Below are positions 1 through 8,700 of a DNA stretch of 14,670 nucleotides, piece after piece. Each line of letters starts with the position of its first letter. Position 1 is the first letter of the stretch. Origin of the DNA: Bdellovibrionales bacterium (lineage in GTDB: Bacteria; Bdellovibrionota; JAFGOL01). Location: positions 1 through 14,670 of the forward strand of contig JAKLHL010000017.1 of NCBI GenBank assembly GCA_022710165.1. The letters run 5' to 3'. The position numbers were made by a program, and so were the translations under genes. The notes beneath the pieces are model-generated. The model saw only the letters and a list, made by a program, of their open reading frames with translations, searched no databases and was not told where the DNA came from.

Positions 1-2
1 CC

Positions 3-953
3 TATAACCTTAAGCTTGGCATTAACGACAATATACAGCCTGTTAAGAGACCTTTGGAAACGAATCACTATACTATAGAGGATAAACAAGCCAGGTCATG
101 TCTGGAAGCTCTTTACATAAAGATACTGAACCCAGATACCTACGAAATATACAGGTACACTGATCCGCTAAAATACAATGAACTTAAGATAAAGGATAAC
201 AATATGGAGCATAAGGAGAACATTAAGAATTACCTTCAGCAAGAGGCTATGAGCATGATCATGACGCCGGGCCAGGATTCACTTACTACCATGATAGCTC
301 TTAAGACCTTTACTGACCCATTGTTCCAGGACCAGCAGGCTGATGCGGTCATTAAACAGGAAAAATATGCGGCCCTTGAGGATTTCATAACTCGTGCAGG
401 CGAGCAGTTCAAGACGGGAAACTTTGAAGAGGGCAAGAAAATACTGGGCCTCTATTTTACTAACCTTCCTTTGGTGAGTGGAGAAACAGGCACATACATA
501 AATGATGAGTTCATTTATATAAGCAAGATCATCGACGGACCTATCACACAGATAATGAGTTCAAGCTGTGAGGATGAAGAGGGTTATTGCTGGGCGAACA
601 GGCAAAAGAGGCTGTTCAAAGAAGTATATACATCATTCCTTACAAGCGGAGAGGGCGGAGGACTTGATCCAAACATAATACTCCCAACTCCAAAGTTCAT
701 AGAATTAAGGGCAAAGGTGCTGTTCTCAGTCTCTTCTTATGCGTTCAAGAAAATAACGGATATATATGGCGATAAACTTTTCTATTCAAGGGAGGCCAAG
801 GGCTTTAAGTTCAAGTCCGGTCAGAATCCTGTGGAATTGTTATACCAGGCCAGGAACTTGATGGTGATAGATCCTTCATATCCGGCGATAGTAAGGAACG
901 TTGTGTATGATTCTTTCACTAATGCAGGCTGGCCGATGGAGCTGCCTTATTAA
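3..953 (+). CDS. C-terminal part of a large unknown protein (5' truncated by window)
   Basis: The reading frame is open from the first complete codon at position 3 to the TAA at 951-953, so about 316 residues are visible and the true start lies upstream. A TTG at 54 could serve as a start, but it has no convincing ribosome binding site and the frame continues upstream of it, so I treat the gene as partial. I do not recognise the family. The visible part looks soluble and largely helical, with aromatic residues throughout, no membrane segment, and a Cys pair (SSSCEDEEGYCW) near the middle. It ends in MELPY. The next gene starts 15 bases downstream behind a good AAGGAG, so the two are probably co-transcribed. 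It lacks the DGLLYY-type landmark of the C-terminal domain shared by the next three proteins. By context it may be another exported member of the same cluster, but that is inference. Confidence 0.75.
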   Translation, partial: YNLKLGINDNIQPVKRPLETNHYTIEDKQARSCLEALYIKILNPDTYEIYRYTDPLKYNELKIKDNNMEHKENIKNYLQQEAMSMIMTPGQDSLTTMIALKTFTDPLFQDQQADAVIKQEKYAALEDFITRAGEQFKTGNFEEGKKILGLYFTNLPLVSGETGTYINDEFIYISKIIDGPITQIMSSSCEDEEGYCWANRQKRLFKEVYTSFLTSGEGGGLDPNIILPTPKFIELRAKVLFSVSSYAFKKITDIYGDKLFYSREAKGFKFKSGQNPVELLYQARNLMVIDPSYPAIVRNVVYDSFTNAGWPMELPY

Positions 954-968
954 AAAGGAGATAGTTGG

Positions 969-3368
969 ATGAGGAACGGTATTATAAAGTTCTTTTCTTT
1001 TTTCCTTATAGCTACAGCTTCGTCCTTCATCTATGCGCAGGGTGAAGTGAATTTTGTCCCTTATTATCTTACGATCGATAAGAACGTTACAGGCTCAGAG
1101 AGCTTTTATAAGGTCAGCAGGTCAGAGGACTCTGACCAGAAAGTGGTCCAGAACATAACCTCCAAAGGCGACGGTGTGGAAAAAGATGTGCTCATAATCG
1201 CGCCTGAAGGCCCTGGAGGCATAGTGCCTCCGTCGGTGGAAAAAAAGGTAAGGGAGCTTAAAAAAGAAGCCAAGGAACTTGGGATGAAGATAAACCCCAA
1301 GGTGCTTCTTTTCAGCGAAGATTATATAAAAGAAGCAGAGAATATAACGAAAAGGTACAAGGATGCCATAAACGCATCAATGGATATGTCCCCGTACAGT
1401 TCATCCTATTTTATAGATGATCCGGAGGCCCAAAGGCTTGTTGAAGAAGGCGACAGGGCCGCGCTCGTAGATTATCTTATGACAAAGAGCCAGGGTAACC
1501 CTGATATCTTGTCTTCTGAGGAAGCCAAGAAGAGCGTTGGCATACTCCAGACCTTGAAGAACAGGTTCAAGGACCAAAGCCCAGAAATAAGGAATGCAAC
1601 TTTGGCGACCATGGGGCTCAAGGTCCTCATACAGGGCTTTGCATGTTATTTTGCGATATATCTTGCAGATGTTCCTCTTGCATCACAGACGATAATACCT
1701 TTTGTTGCGTTCAATATAACGATGACGGTGCTTATAAACTCCTTCATAGATTGGTTCATAAAGGTAAGAAGCGTTTGCGAGAACGGCTTGTCTAACATTC
1801 ACGACAAAAGATACAAGGCTTATAACAACATGCTGGACAACTGGAAGAGCTTTATCCAGGGAAGAAAGGATAAAGGTAAGCCCTGGGTGCTGGACGCCAT
1901 GCTGTATAGGATAGTGGACAGCGGACTTTCAAATGTCGGCAAAGGCTTTTATAAGTTCAACAAGGCTGTGATAAGAGGCGATATGGCCTTCCAGTTCGGT
2001 GTGAGCCTTTTCTTTTTGGGGGCTAACTGGGGCATAGTAGGACTTAGTCCAGAGTTCCAGGTAATGCTTGAGGGGATAAAAGGTTTTTTTGGTACTCCTA
2101 GCGGCATAGTGACAGGTGTCTCAGTAAGTCTTTTGGCACTATATGTGACCTTAAAGAACGTGATATCCGGAATACCCATCGACGTAATAAACTCATATTT
2201 TAACAGGGTCGGACTTTTCAAGGACAAGACCAGTATATGGTATTCTTTGTTCCCAGAGATGCTGTGGCAAAAAGACAAACTTGCTTCTGTGGGGCTTGGT
2301 GTACTTAACGACATCCTGAACGTGATGATAATGATAGTCGGACTTCCTGCTTACATAGCGGCCCATGTACTTTACCCTCCGGTCAAGGACAAGGGTAAGC
2401 TGGAACAGGAGAAGGCAGAAGAACTTGATGTGAAGGGAGTGATAATTAACGCCAAACTGTATCCAGACGAAAAGGCTATGTATGATTTTCTGGGAAAGGA
2501 ATACCCAAAAGGCAGTGAACAGCTTTCATATAAAGAAAAGATAAGCAAGATGGTGGATGCGAGCCTGGATAAATTGTTAAGTGATATTATGAGATCAGGC
2601 GAACCTAATAAATACATGACAGAGAATAAGTCTTTCCTCTTGGGTGAGGGAAACTATCCTGGTTTCATGTGGGTGCTTATATCAAAGGCCTACAGCGTTC
2701 AGGGATATGAAGAAAGAAAGGCCTTCATAAATACAATAGACGTACTACTCTCATATCTTCCAGAGGCAGAAGTAGGTTCCCAAAAGGGCGAGCTTACCCT
2801 GGCAAGGGATTGGAACGAGGGTGTTAAGAGCAACCTGGTGTTCAACAATATAAGCAAGGCCCTTGAACTTGTTTATGGGATAAAGAGCACAGAAACGGAC
2901 TTGGATAAGCTTGTATTGAAGTTCCTTGAGAACGAATTCAATGAAAAAGATAAAGAACAGATGGACCCAAAAAAGGCCGAATTAAGCGAGAAGGCCCTTA
3001 CAGGGACTAAGATAGAAGCCTATAAGGACGGTCTGTGGAGCTATCTTTTGGGTAAGTTCAACGTGGCCTCTGGTGAAGAAGAACAAGTAAGATACAGGCA
3101 AAGGCTTTTAGTGACAACGCTCCTTTGTACGGAAAAGTATGAGGTGGAAAGGAAAGCGCCGTTATTGATGGCCGAAATTTATTTAGAGACCCCTGCGTAC
3201 TGTTCAGAATATAGGTTCAGGGCAGAGTCCGCGGAGAGGGACCCTTTGTTGGAAAAGGAATTGGATAAGGAGTTTGAAAAGGAAAAGGACAAGGTACTTA
3301 AGGAAGCGGTAGAAAAAGAGATAAGAGATACAAGATTAAGGTATAATCAAAAAAGCGCAGTGTGGTGA
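969..3368 (+). CDS. Signal-peptide-bearing multi-spanning membrane protein with shared C-terminal domain, unknown function
   Basis: The ATG at 969 follows AAGGAG (955-960) by 8 bases. Residues 1-23 look like a signal peptide (basic start, hydrophobic core, ..SFIYA then QG). Residues 24-210 are soluble and charged, with a GGIVPP motif at 83-88. About five hydrophobic segments follow: near 217-236, 239-260, 341-359, 377-398 and 441-470. The 261-340 loop is rich in Lys/Arg. Residues about 495-799 match the C-terminal domains of the next two proteins: YDFLG at 505, GYEER at 579, GT at 679 and DGLWSYLL at 687, ending in a strongly charged helix. I do not recognise the family, and catalytic residues cannot be named. 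It lies 8 bases upstream of the beta-amylase gene in an apparent operon. A membrane scaffold, anchor or transporter for the exported glucan enzymes would fit the context, but nothing in the sequence proves this. Confidence 0.85.
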   Translation: MRNGIIKFFSFFLIATASSFIYAQGEVNFVPYYLTIDKNVTGSESFYKVSRSEDSDQKVVQNITSKGDGVEKDVLIIAPEGPGGIVPPSVEKKVRELKKEAKELGMKINPKVLLFSEDYIKEAENITKRYKDAINASMDMSPYSSSYFIDDPEAQRLVEEGDRAALVDYLMTKSQGNPDILSSEEAKKSVGILQTLKNRFKDQSPEIRNATLATMGLKVLIQGFACYFAIYLADVPLASQTIIPFVAFNITMTVLINSFIDWFIKVRSVCENGLSNIHDKRYKAYNNMLDNWKSFIQGRKDKGKPWVLDAMLYRIVDSGLSNVGKGFYKFNKAVIRGDMAFQFGVSLFFLGANWGIVGLSPEFQVMLEGIKGFFGTPSGIVTGVSVSLLALYVTLKNVISGIPIDVINSYFNRVGLFKDKTSIWYSLFPEMLWQKDKLASVGLGVLNDILNVMIMIVGLPAYIAAHVLYPPVKDKGKLEQEKAEELDVKGVIINAKLYPDEKAMYDFLGKEYPKGSEQLSYKEKISKMVDASLDKLLSDIMRSGEPNKYMTENKSFLLGEGNYPGFMWVLISKAYSVQGYEERKAFINTIDVLLSYLPEAEVGSQKGELTLARDWNEGVKSNLVFNNISKALELVYGIKSTETDLDKLVLKFLENEFNEKDKEQMDPKKAELSEKALTGTKIEAYKDGLWSYLLGKFNVASGEEEQVRYRQRLLVTTLLCTEKYEVERKAPLLMAEIYLETPAYCSEYRFRAESAERDPLLEKELDKEFEKEKDKVLKEAVEKEIRDTRLRYNQKSAVW
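2451..3368 (+). repeat. Shared C-terminal domain, copy 1 (membrane protein)
   Basis: This is the coding segment for residues about 495-799. Landmarks are F507 of YDFLG, R583 of GYEER, G679 of GT, and D687 of DGLWSYLL. Phe-to-Arg is 76 residues, Arg-to-GT 96, GT-to-DGL 8, and GT to the C-terminus 120. The similarity is at protein level only, not DNA. The domain start is approximate. Confidence 0.65.
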
Positions 3369-3376
3369 GGTGAACT

Positions 3377-5719
3377 GTGGCCCGTTTCTTAAAGGGTTTG
3401 CTTAGAAGATCATTAATACTTCTTCTTTTAGTCGCGCCGATAATATTATCTGCAGAGACAAGGAAGTTCGACGTAGATGTCATGGGCCCTCTTACGATAG
3501 GCGACCCTTATGACCTTAATGATGAGAACTCACAAAAAGAGTGGGTCGAATTTGAAAAGAACCTTCAGGTACTTAAAAGATACGGAATAGACGGTGTAAC
3601 AATAGATATTTGGTGGGGCGTGGTACAGTCAGGCTCTACTGTCTACAACTGGGAATATTACGACAAGGTAGATGAGGTAGTTAAGAGGGTGGGGATGAAG
3701 TGGGTCCCTATATTCTCTTTCCATCAGCTTGGGGAGAACGTTAACGACCCTAAACATATACCTCTGCCTCCTTTTGTGCTGGCCCTGGCCCAAAGCAAGG
3801 GCTACCTTTACAAGGACGCAAAGGGCAAAGAAAGCTACGAGAGTGTGTCTGTATGGGCGACCGATAAGATACTCTATCTATACAAGAACTTCTTCTCTGA
3901 ATTCAAAAAACATTTTCAAGGCAGATCTGAGGCAATAAAGCAGATATACATAGGCCTTGGTCCTGCAGGGGAATTAAGATATCCATCCTATAATAAAGAT
4001 ACATATCCTGGATACGGCGACCTTTGGGCTTATTCCAATTTGGCAAAAGCCGCTTTCAAGGATTTCGTCCTCAAAAAATACAACTATGATCTTATTGCCG
4101 TAGCTAAAGCATGGGGCAGGAACTTTGTAAGTGATTCTGATATCCTACCTCCAAACAGCGTACCTGACTTTTTTAATCTTGGCGGGCATCTTACCGAATA
4201 TGGAAAGGACTTTTTTGATTTTTACCATTCCAGCCTCATAGAACACATGAAAAAAGTAGTAGGTGTAAGCATAGAAGTATTCAAAGCAGAAGGCTCTGAG
4301 CTTTCTAAGACCCCCCTAAGCATAAAGATACCAGGGGTACACTGGACCATAAGTGCAGATATCAACAATAAACGTCTTGCCGAGCTCATGGCAGGACTTA
4401 TCACGACCAGCAGCCCTTATTTTCTTGAACCAAGCGAGGCTGGTGCAGGTTACGACGATATATTCCTTGAATTAAAGAAGCTTTCACCAGACATGGTGCT
4501 TGATTTTACCTGTATAGAAAAGAGCGATAACGAGGACCCAAAAGCATATACGATGCCAAAATCCCTTACAAAGTGGATAGCAGCCACTGCAAAAAGGCAT
4601 CAGCTGAAGCTTGAGGGAGAGAACGCGCTCCCAACTTTTGGAGACCCTGTTTTCTGGCCTAACATATATGATGCGATGAACTCCGGCTATGAAGAGCTTA
4701 CCCTTTTAAGGATGGATGATATCCTTAGCGACGATAACCGTAAGGTCGCCCTGGAAGGTATAAGCGAAATAACCAAACCTGATTTTACGACCTTCAACCT
4801 TAGTCCGGCAGAACTTGCAATAATATCTTTCTTGGATGGAGAGAAAATAGAGGGTCTTAATGAAGGGATGGACCAGGTCCAAAGGAACAGGCTCATAGTC
4901 AACGAAGGTATCAGCAAGCTTACCCGTCTTGAACTGGCCGGTAAAAGGGCCATGGATGTAGTTAAGGGTAATATGGAGCTTCTTTTCGGGTCTGGGGACC
5001 TTGTGACCCAGTATCTTACTACCTTTGTATATGGCGAGAGCAATTATGACCAAAGGATAGCTAACCTTAATATAATAACCCACTATACCAACCAGACGGA
5101 GTTCCTGCTGGACGTTAAATCGCCTGATGTGATGCCATACAGCGAGAAGATAAAGGTCACGAACAAGAAAGTGAAGACAGCAGAATTATGGGTAAAGGAA
5201 AGTCCAAAGCTGGAACTTATTAAAAAATATTATGTTGAATATATGCTGAATGTGAAGCGAATGAACGTAGATGGCAAGGACCTTTTAGAAAGTGTCACTG
5301 ATCTTAAGATGGAAATAATAATGAAAACCGATGAGATGCTGAATTCTGAATATGGCAGACTGCTTTTGTTCGGTACACCTGATGAAAAGGGTATGGATGG
5401 TCTTTTATACTATTTCTTGATGACCGCAAAAAAGATCACCGACCCTGACACAAGGGATGCCGCCATATATCAGAACTTGATCATGGGACGTACCGTTATA
5501 AGTTCTCTGGACAAGGATATGCTTAGGGAGATCCCGGAAATCGAGAAAATATATGCTACGAGGGTCTACAACGAATCACGCCAGCTAGAGAGGGCTTATT
5601 CAGAAAAGGCTGACAGGCTTGGTATAGAAGAAAGGGATTATATAGATGTTAGATTGAAAGAAGTTGAAAGAGTAAGGGTTAGAAGTGAAGGCTACCTGAA
5701 GAGATCGGTACCTAGATGA
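3377..5719 (+). CDS. Exported beta-amylase, GH14, with shared C-terminal domain
   Basis: GH14 beta-amylases release maltose from non-reducing ends of alpha-1,4-glucans. Start is GTG at 3377, just after GAGGTGA and an in-frame stop. Residues 1-26 form a signal peptide (MARFLKGLLRR, Leu-rich core, ILSA). The GH14 domain spans about 28-455. It shows IDIWWGVV at 77-83, the flexible-loop motif SFHQLGENVND ending at D124, the catalytic acid in GPAGELRYPSY (E199), IPGVHW at 318-323, FTCIEK with T378 matching the inner-loop Thr, and the catalytic base in GENALP (E415). These assignments follow soybean and Bacillus enzymes. The loop differs from the usual HQCGGNVGD but keeps Asn, Val and Asp. Residues about 475-780 are the shared helical C-terminal domain (NYDQR 556, FGT 665, DGLLYY 674), not a carbohydrate-binding module I know. 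Maltose could be taken up by the MFS protein encoded downstream and processed by MalQ. Confidence 0.93.
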   Translation: MARFLKGLLRRSLILLLLVAPIILSAETRKFDVDVMGPLTIGDPYDLNDENSQKEWVEFEKNLQVLKRYGIDGVTIDIWWGVVQSGSTVYNWEYYDKVDEVVKRVGMKWVPIFSFHQLGENVNDPKHIPLPPFVLALAQSKGYLYKDAKGKESYESVSVWATDKILYLYKNFFSEFKKHFQGRSEAIKQIYIGLGPAGELRYPSYNKDTYPGYGDLWAYSNLAKAAFKDFVLKKYNYDLIAVAKAWGRNFVSDSDILPPNSVPDFFNLGGHLTEYGKDFFDFYHSSLIEHMKKVVGVSIEVFKAEGSELSKTPLSIKIPGVHWTISADINNKRLAELMAGLITTSSPYFLEPSEAGAGYDDIFLELKKLSPDMVLDFTCIEKSDNEDPKAYTMPKSLTKWIAATAKRHQLKLEGENALPTFGDPVFWPNIYDAMNSGYEELTLLRMDDILSDDNRKVALEGISEITKPDFTTFNLSPAELAIISFLDGEKIEGLNEGMDQVQRNRLIVNEGISKLTRLELAGKRAMDVVKGNMELLFGSGDLVTQYLTTFVYGESNYDQRIANLNIITHYTNQTEFLLDVKSPDVMPYSEKIKVTNKKVKTAELWVKESPKLELIKKYYVEYMLNVKRMNVDGKDLLESVTDLKMEIIMKTDEMLNSEYGRLLLFGTPDEKGMDGLLYYFLMTAKKITDPDTRDAAIYQNLIMGRTVISSLDKDMLREIPEIEKIYATRVYNESRQLERAYSEKADRLGIEERDYIDVRLKEVERVRVRSEGYLKRSVPR
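4799..5719 (+). repeat. Shared C-terminal domain, copy 2 (beta-amylase)
   Basis: This is the coding segment for residues about 475-780, starting roughly 20 residues after the GH14 barrel ends. Landmarks are F485 (ISFLDG), R560 (NYDQR), G666 (FGT) and D674 (DGLLYYFL). Phe-to-Arg is 75 residues, Arg-to-GT 106, GT-to-DGL 8, and GT to the C-terminus 114. The tail is a charged helix. Confidence 0.65.
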
Positions 5720-5731
5720 TCAATAAAACAC

Positions 5732-5737
5732 AAGGAG
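5732..5737 (+). promoter_or_regulatory. Ribosome binding site AAGGAG deciding the start of the GT5 gene
   Basis: AAGGAG lies 11 bases before the ATG at 5749. The longer alternative, ATG 5716, overlaps the beta-amylase stop (ATGA) but has no clear Shine-Dalgarno sequence. The 5749 start also gives a classical signal-peptide beginning, MFKTIIKR. Confidence 0.6.
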
Positions 5738-5748
5738 CTTCTTTAGTC

Positions 5749-8700
5749 ATGTTCAAGACCATCATTAAACGTTCCACTTTGTTTATCTTCACCTTATTAG
5801 TGTCTTTTGGGCTTTGGTCCCAGGATTATACGAAAATCGCAAATGAGTTCAGCAGCGACGTAGAAGCTCTAGGTCCCAAAATGGAGACCTTTTCCGTGGT
5901 CGACGTTAGCTTTGAGGGCGGTGTAGTGCATCTGCAAAAGATAGACGGAAGCGGTGAACTGGTAAAGATAAACATGGGTAAATCAGGCGGCATGGGTACC
6001 GTGGTCCCTCCTACAGCAGAGGCAATAAGCCACTATGCCGGCAATAACGGTTTAAAGATAGAAATGAATACGGTATCTCCATACCTTTGCGGCCCTATGT
6101 GCTCGACCAGCATAGAGACTCTGGCTGACAATGGCTATTTGACAAAGATAAATACGTTCACCGTCAAGGTTAACGGCCAGGCATACTCAGTGGACGCATA
6201 TGCAGGAAAGACCAGCTACGGCGGCAAACAATATCTTCTTTCATGTCCGGAACTTTGGGACAATTACTTTGGTGAAAAGGGAAATCCATTTAAGTTCACA
6301 GACAAGGGACTAGAGAACTACCTTAAGGTAAGTTCCGGGTTCAGCACCATAAAGGGCAGGGACCAGGACATGATGTCCTTGATGGCCTACGTTGGTTTTT
6401 CACAGGCTACAGCAAAGTTGTTTGATGCGATCGATGCTGATGTCGCAATAATAAATGATTATCATCCGGCACTTTCTGTTTTTTATACGGACATGCCGGC
6501 CCTTTTAATAGGCCACAACATGGCCTTTCACGGCATAATACCTGTTAACAACAACGAGGCTGCATATTGGGATAATGATAAGGCTGTAAAGTTCCTGGCA
6601 AAGTTCACGAACCTTTCAGAGGATGTTATAGAAAAGTACTTCAGGGTTTGGAACACAGAGGGCGATGTGGGGGCCGCAAGCATTGTAAAGGCAGCCATAA
6701 CCAGGCTTAGAGAGCTCACAGGCATAGGTCTTGTTGTTGTCAGCGAGCAGTATGCGGAAGAACTTAAGATGGATTATTTCCAGACCAGGGACAAGGTAAT
6801 ATCCAGGAATCCGGACCTTGGGCTTGATGCAGGATTCTTCTCTGATGACCGCGCCGCAGAAAGGATAATCTCTTTCTATAAGTCTTTGGGCCTTAAAGAT
6901 TTTAATAGAGGCAACGCCAGCACTTTCTTCGTTAAAGAAGAGAGCAGGGGCCTTGATGCCGTAAAGAACACAAATATAGTCGGTGTAGTTAACGGGCAGG
7001 ACCAGGTCATAAACCCTGATTCTGACCCCAAGCTCAAAGATATAGTAAAGAACCCTTACGGGAACAATTTCTTCAATGAAAAGAGCAAGGACTTTTTGGC
7101 AGAAGTGGCCAAAGACCCTTATTTTGAGAACGGACTTAACTTTAGCACCATGGACCCTGAAAGGTTCTTCAAGGCTAAAGAGGTAATAAGAAAGCTCATG
7201 CTTATGGAGTTTTTCCCTAACAATCCTGAGATATGGGACAACAAGGACGCTTTCATCGTCTATAATTTTGGAAGGATGACAGATCAAAAGGGCGCTGAAC
7301 TGCTTTTTTCTAATGTTGATAAGATGACCGCTAACGGCGATATAGTTATCATCGTCGGTACTGAACCAGGCGGTATTTACTCCGACCTCGCAAAGATAAT
7401 GAGTACAAAGGCAGAGAACATGCAAAAGGATGGAAAATATTTTGCATATACCAGCCGCTTCACTCCATATTATTACGTTTATGGCGCAGACCTTAAGGTT
7501 ACCCCGTCTTATTTTGAGCCCTGCGGGATGACCCCTGCAGAAGCGAACAGAGGCGGAGTCCCCGTGTTAGTCAGCGACGTAGGAGGACTTCAAAGATTTC
7601 AGGACGCCTTTAAGTTCAATATGGTACACAGTGACCCCTGGACCACCTCCAGCAACCTTTATGCAGGATATGAAGAGGCGAGGAACGAATGGTACAGCAA
7701 CAGAAGCGCATACGAGGATAGGATGCTCAGGGTCGCCTTAAAGGATTATTCTTACGAAAAACCAGCAGGCAAATATATAGAGCTTTTGACCATCGCTTTT
7801 ACGAAGGACATGATGAACAAGGCTATCACAGTAGCAGAGGCTTACTCTAAAGGTCTTACGACCTATGCTAACTATAGGATGGTCAAAGACGCTGTAATGA
7901 AACTCCCTGAATGGCTCAGAGAGTCTTACGTGAATTATGCGACCAAGTTCTCTTCATATGAAGAGAGCAAAGCTTTCTTTTTTGGCGCCAGTAACAGCAC
8001 TATAGAAGGCCTTTTCAGCACGGATAAAGAAGTGGAGAGCCCAGAAGAATATTCGTCTACGGTGTCCGCCATGAAGTACTCCACAGCTGTAGAGACTGAA
8101 CTGAGCGCTTTTGAAAAGATGGCTTATGATTTTGCCGGGCACAATGATTTTTTGAACGGAATAGGAAGCAACGAGGCTGCCAGAAAAAAAGCCATCATGG
8201 ATTTTTGTATCTACGACATCTCTTTCAGAGTTAATGATCAGGGACAGTCCCTTGAGGAGATATTCCGTCCAAACCTTCAGTTCTTTTTATCCAAGGACGG
8301 CTTTATGTCTGAATACATAAAGGGTATAAAATATATAGATAACTATCAGGAAAGGACCGCCAGGCTTCATACAGCCGGCATATATTTGAAGGCCTTGCTG
8401 AACCTTGGCAACGAAGAAGGCTTGGATAAAGTCACCAAGGGCTGGATACTTGCAAGTGTTGACGAAGTAAATGCAGAGCTCAACAGCGTCTCTGACTGGA
8501 TGAAGGCGCCAAGGGGCGAGCTCTTCAAGGAAAATTTCAATTCATACTACAAGAACACATATAAATTCGATCTTAAGGTCAGCAGCATGGAAGAGCTTCT
8601 TGATATAGCGATAGTGGAAGGTATAAAAGATCCCGGTACTGCCGCAAGCGACTGGGTTAAGATGATGTGCGGGACCTATGAAGAGAACTATCAGGATGGA

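Noticed and set aside
54..953. Treating the first gene as complete from TTG 54
   Set aside because: The frame is open all the way to the window start and no ribosome binding site precedes the TTG, so the gene most likely starts upstream.
3..953. A fourth copy of the shared C-terminal domain in the first gene
   Set aside because: Weak echoes (EEGYCW, a GT dipeptide) do not keep the landmark spacing seen in the other three proteins, so the claim is not supported by eye.
4687..5083. Two overlapping minus-strand open frames opposite the beta-amylase gene
   Set aside because: They are shadows of the real gene, with low-complexity translations and no ribosome binding site or family match.
5716..5748. 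Longer GT5 start at ATG 5716 overlapping the beta-amylase stop
   Set aside because: It has no clear Shine-Dalgarno sequence and adds 11 residues before an otherwise classical signal peptide. The 5749 ATG has AAGGAG 11 bases upstream. Kept as an alternative only.
6616..7425. Long open frame on the minus strand inside the GT5 gene (269 codons)
   Set aside because: It lies entirely opposite a strongly supported GT5 gene, its translation shows no recognisable motif, and it is explained by the codon bias of the plus-strand gene.
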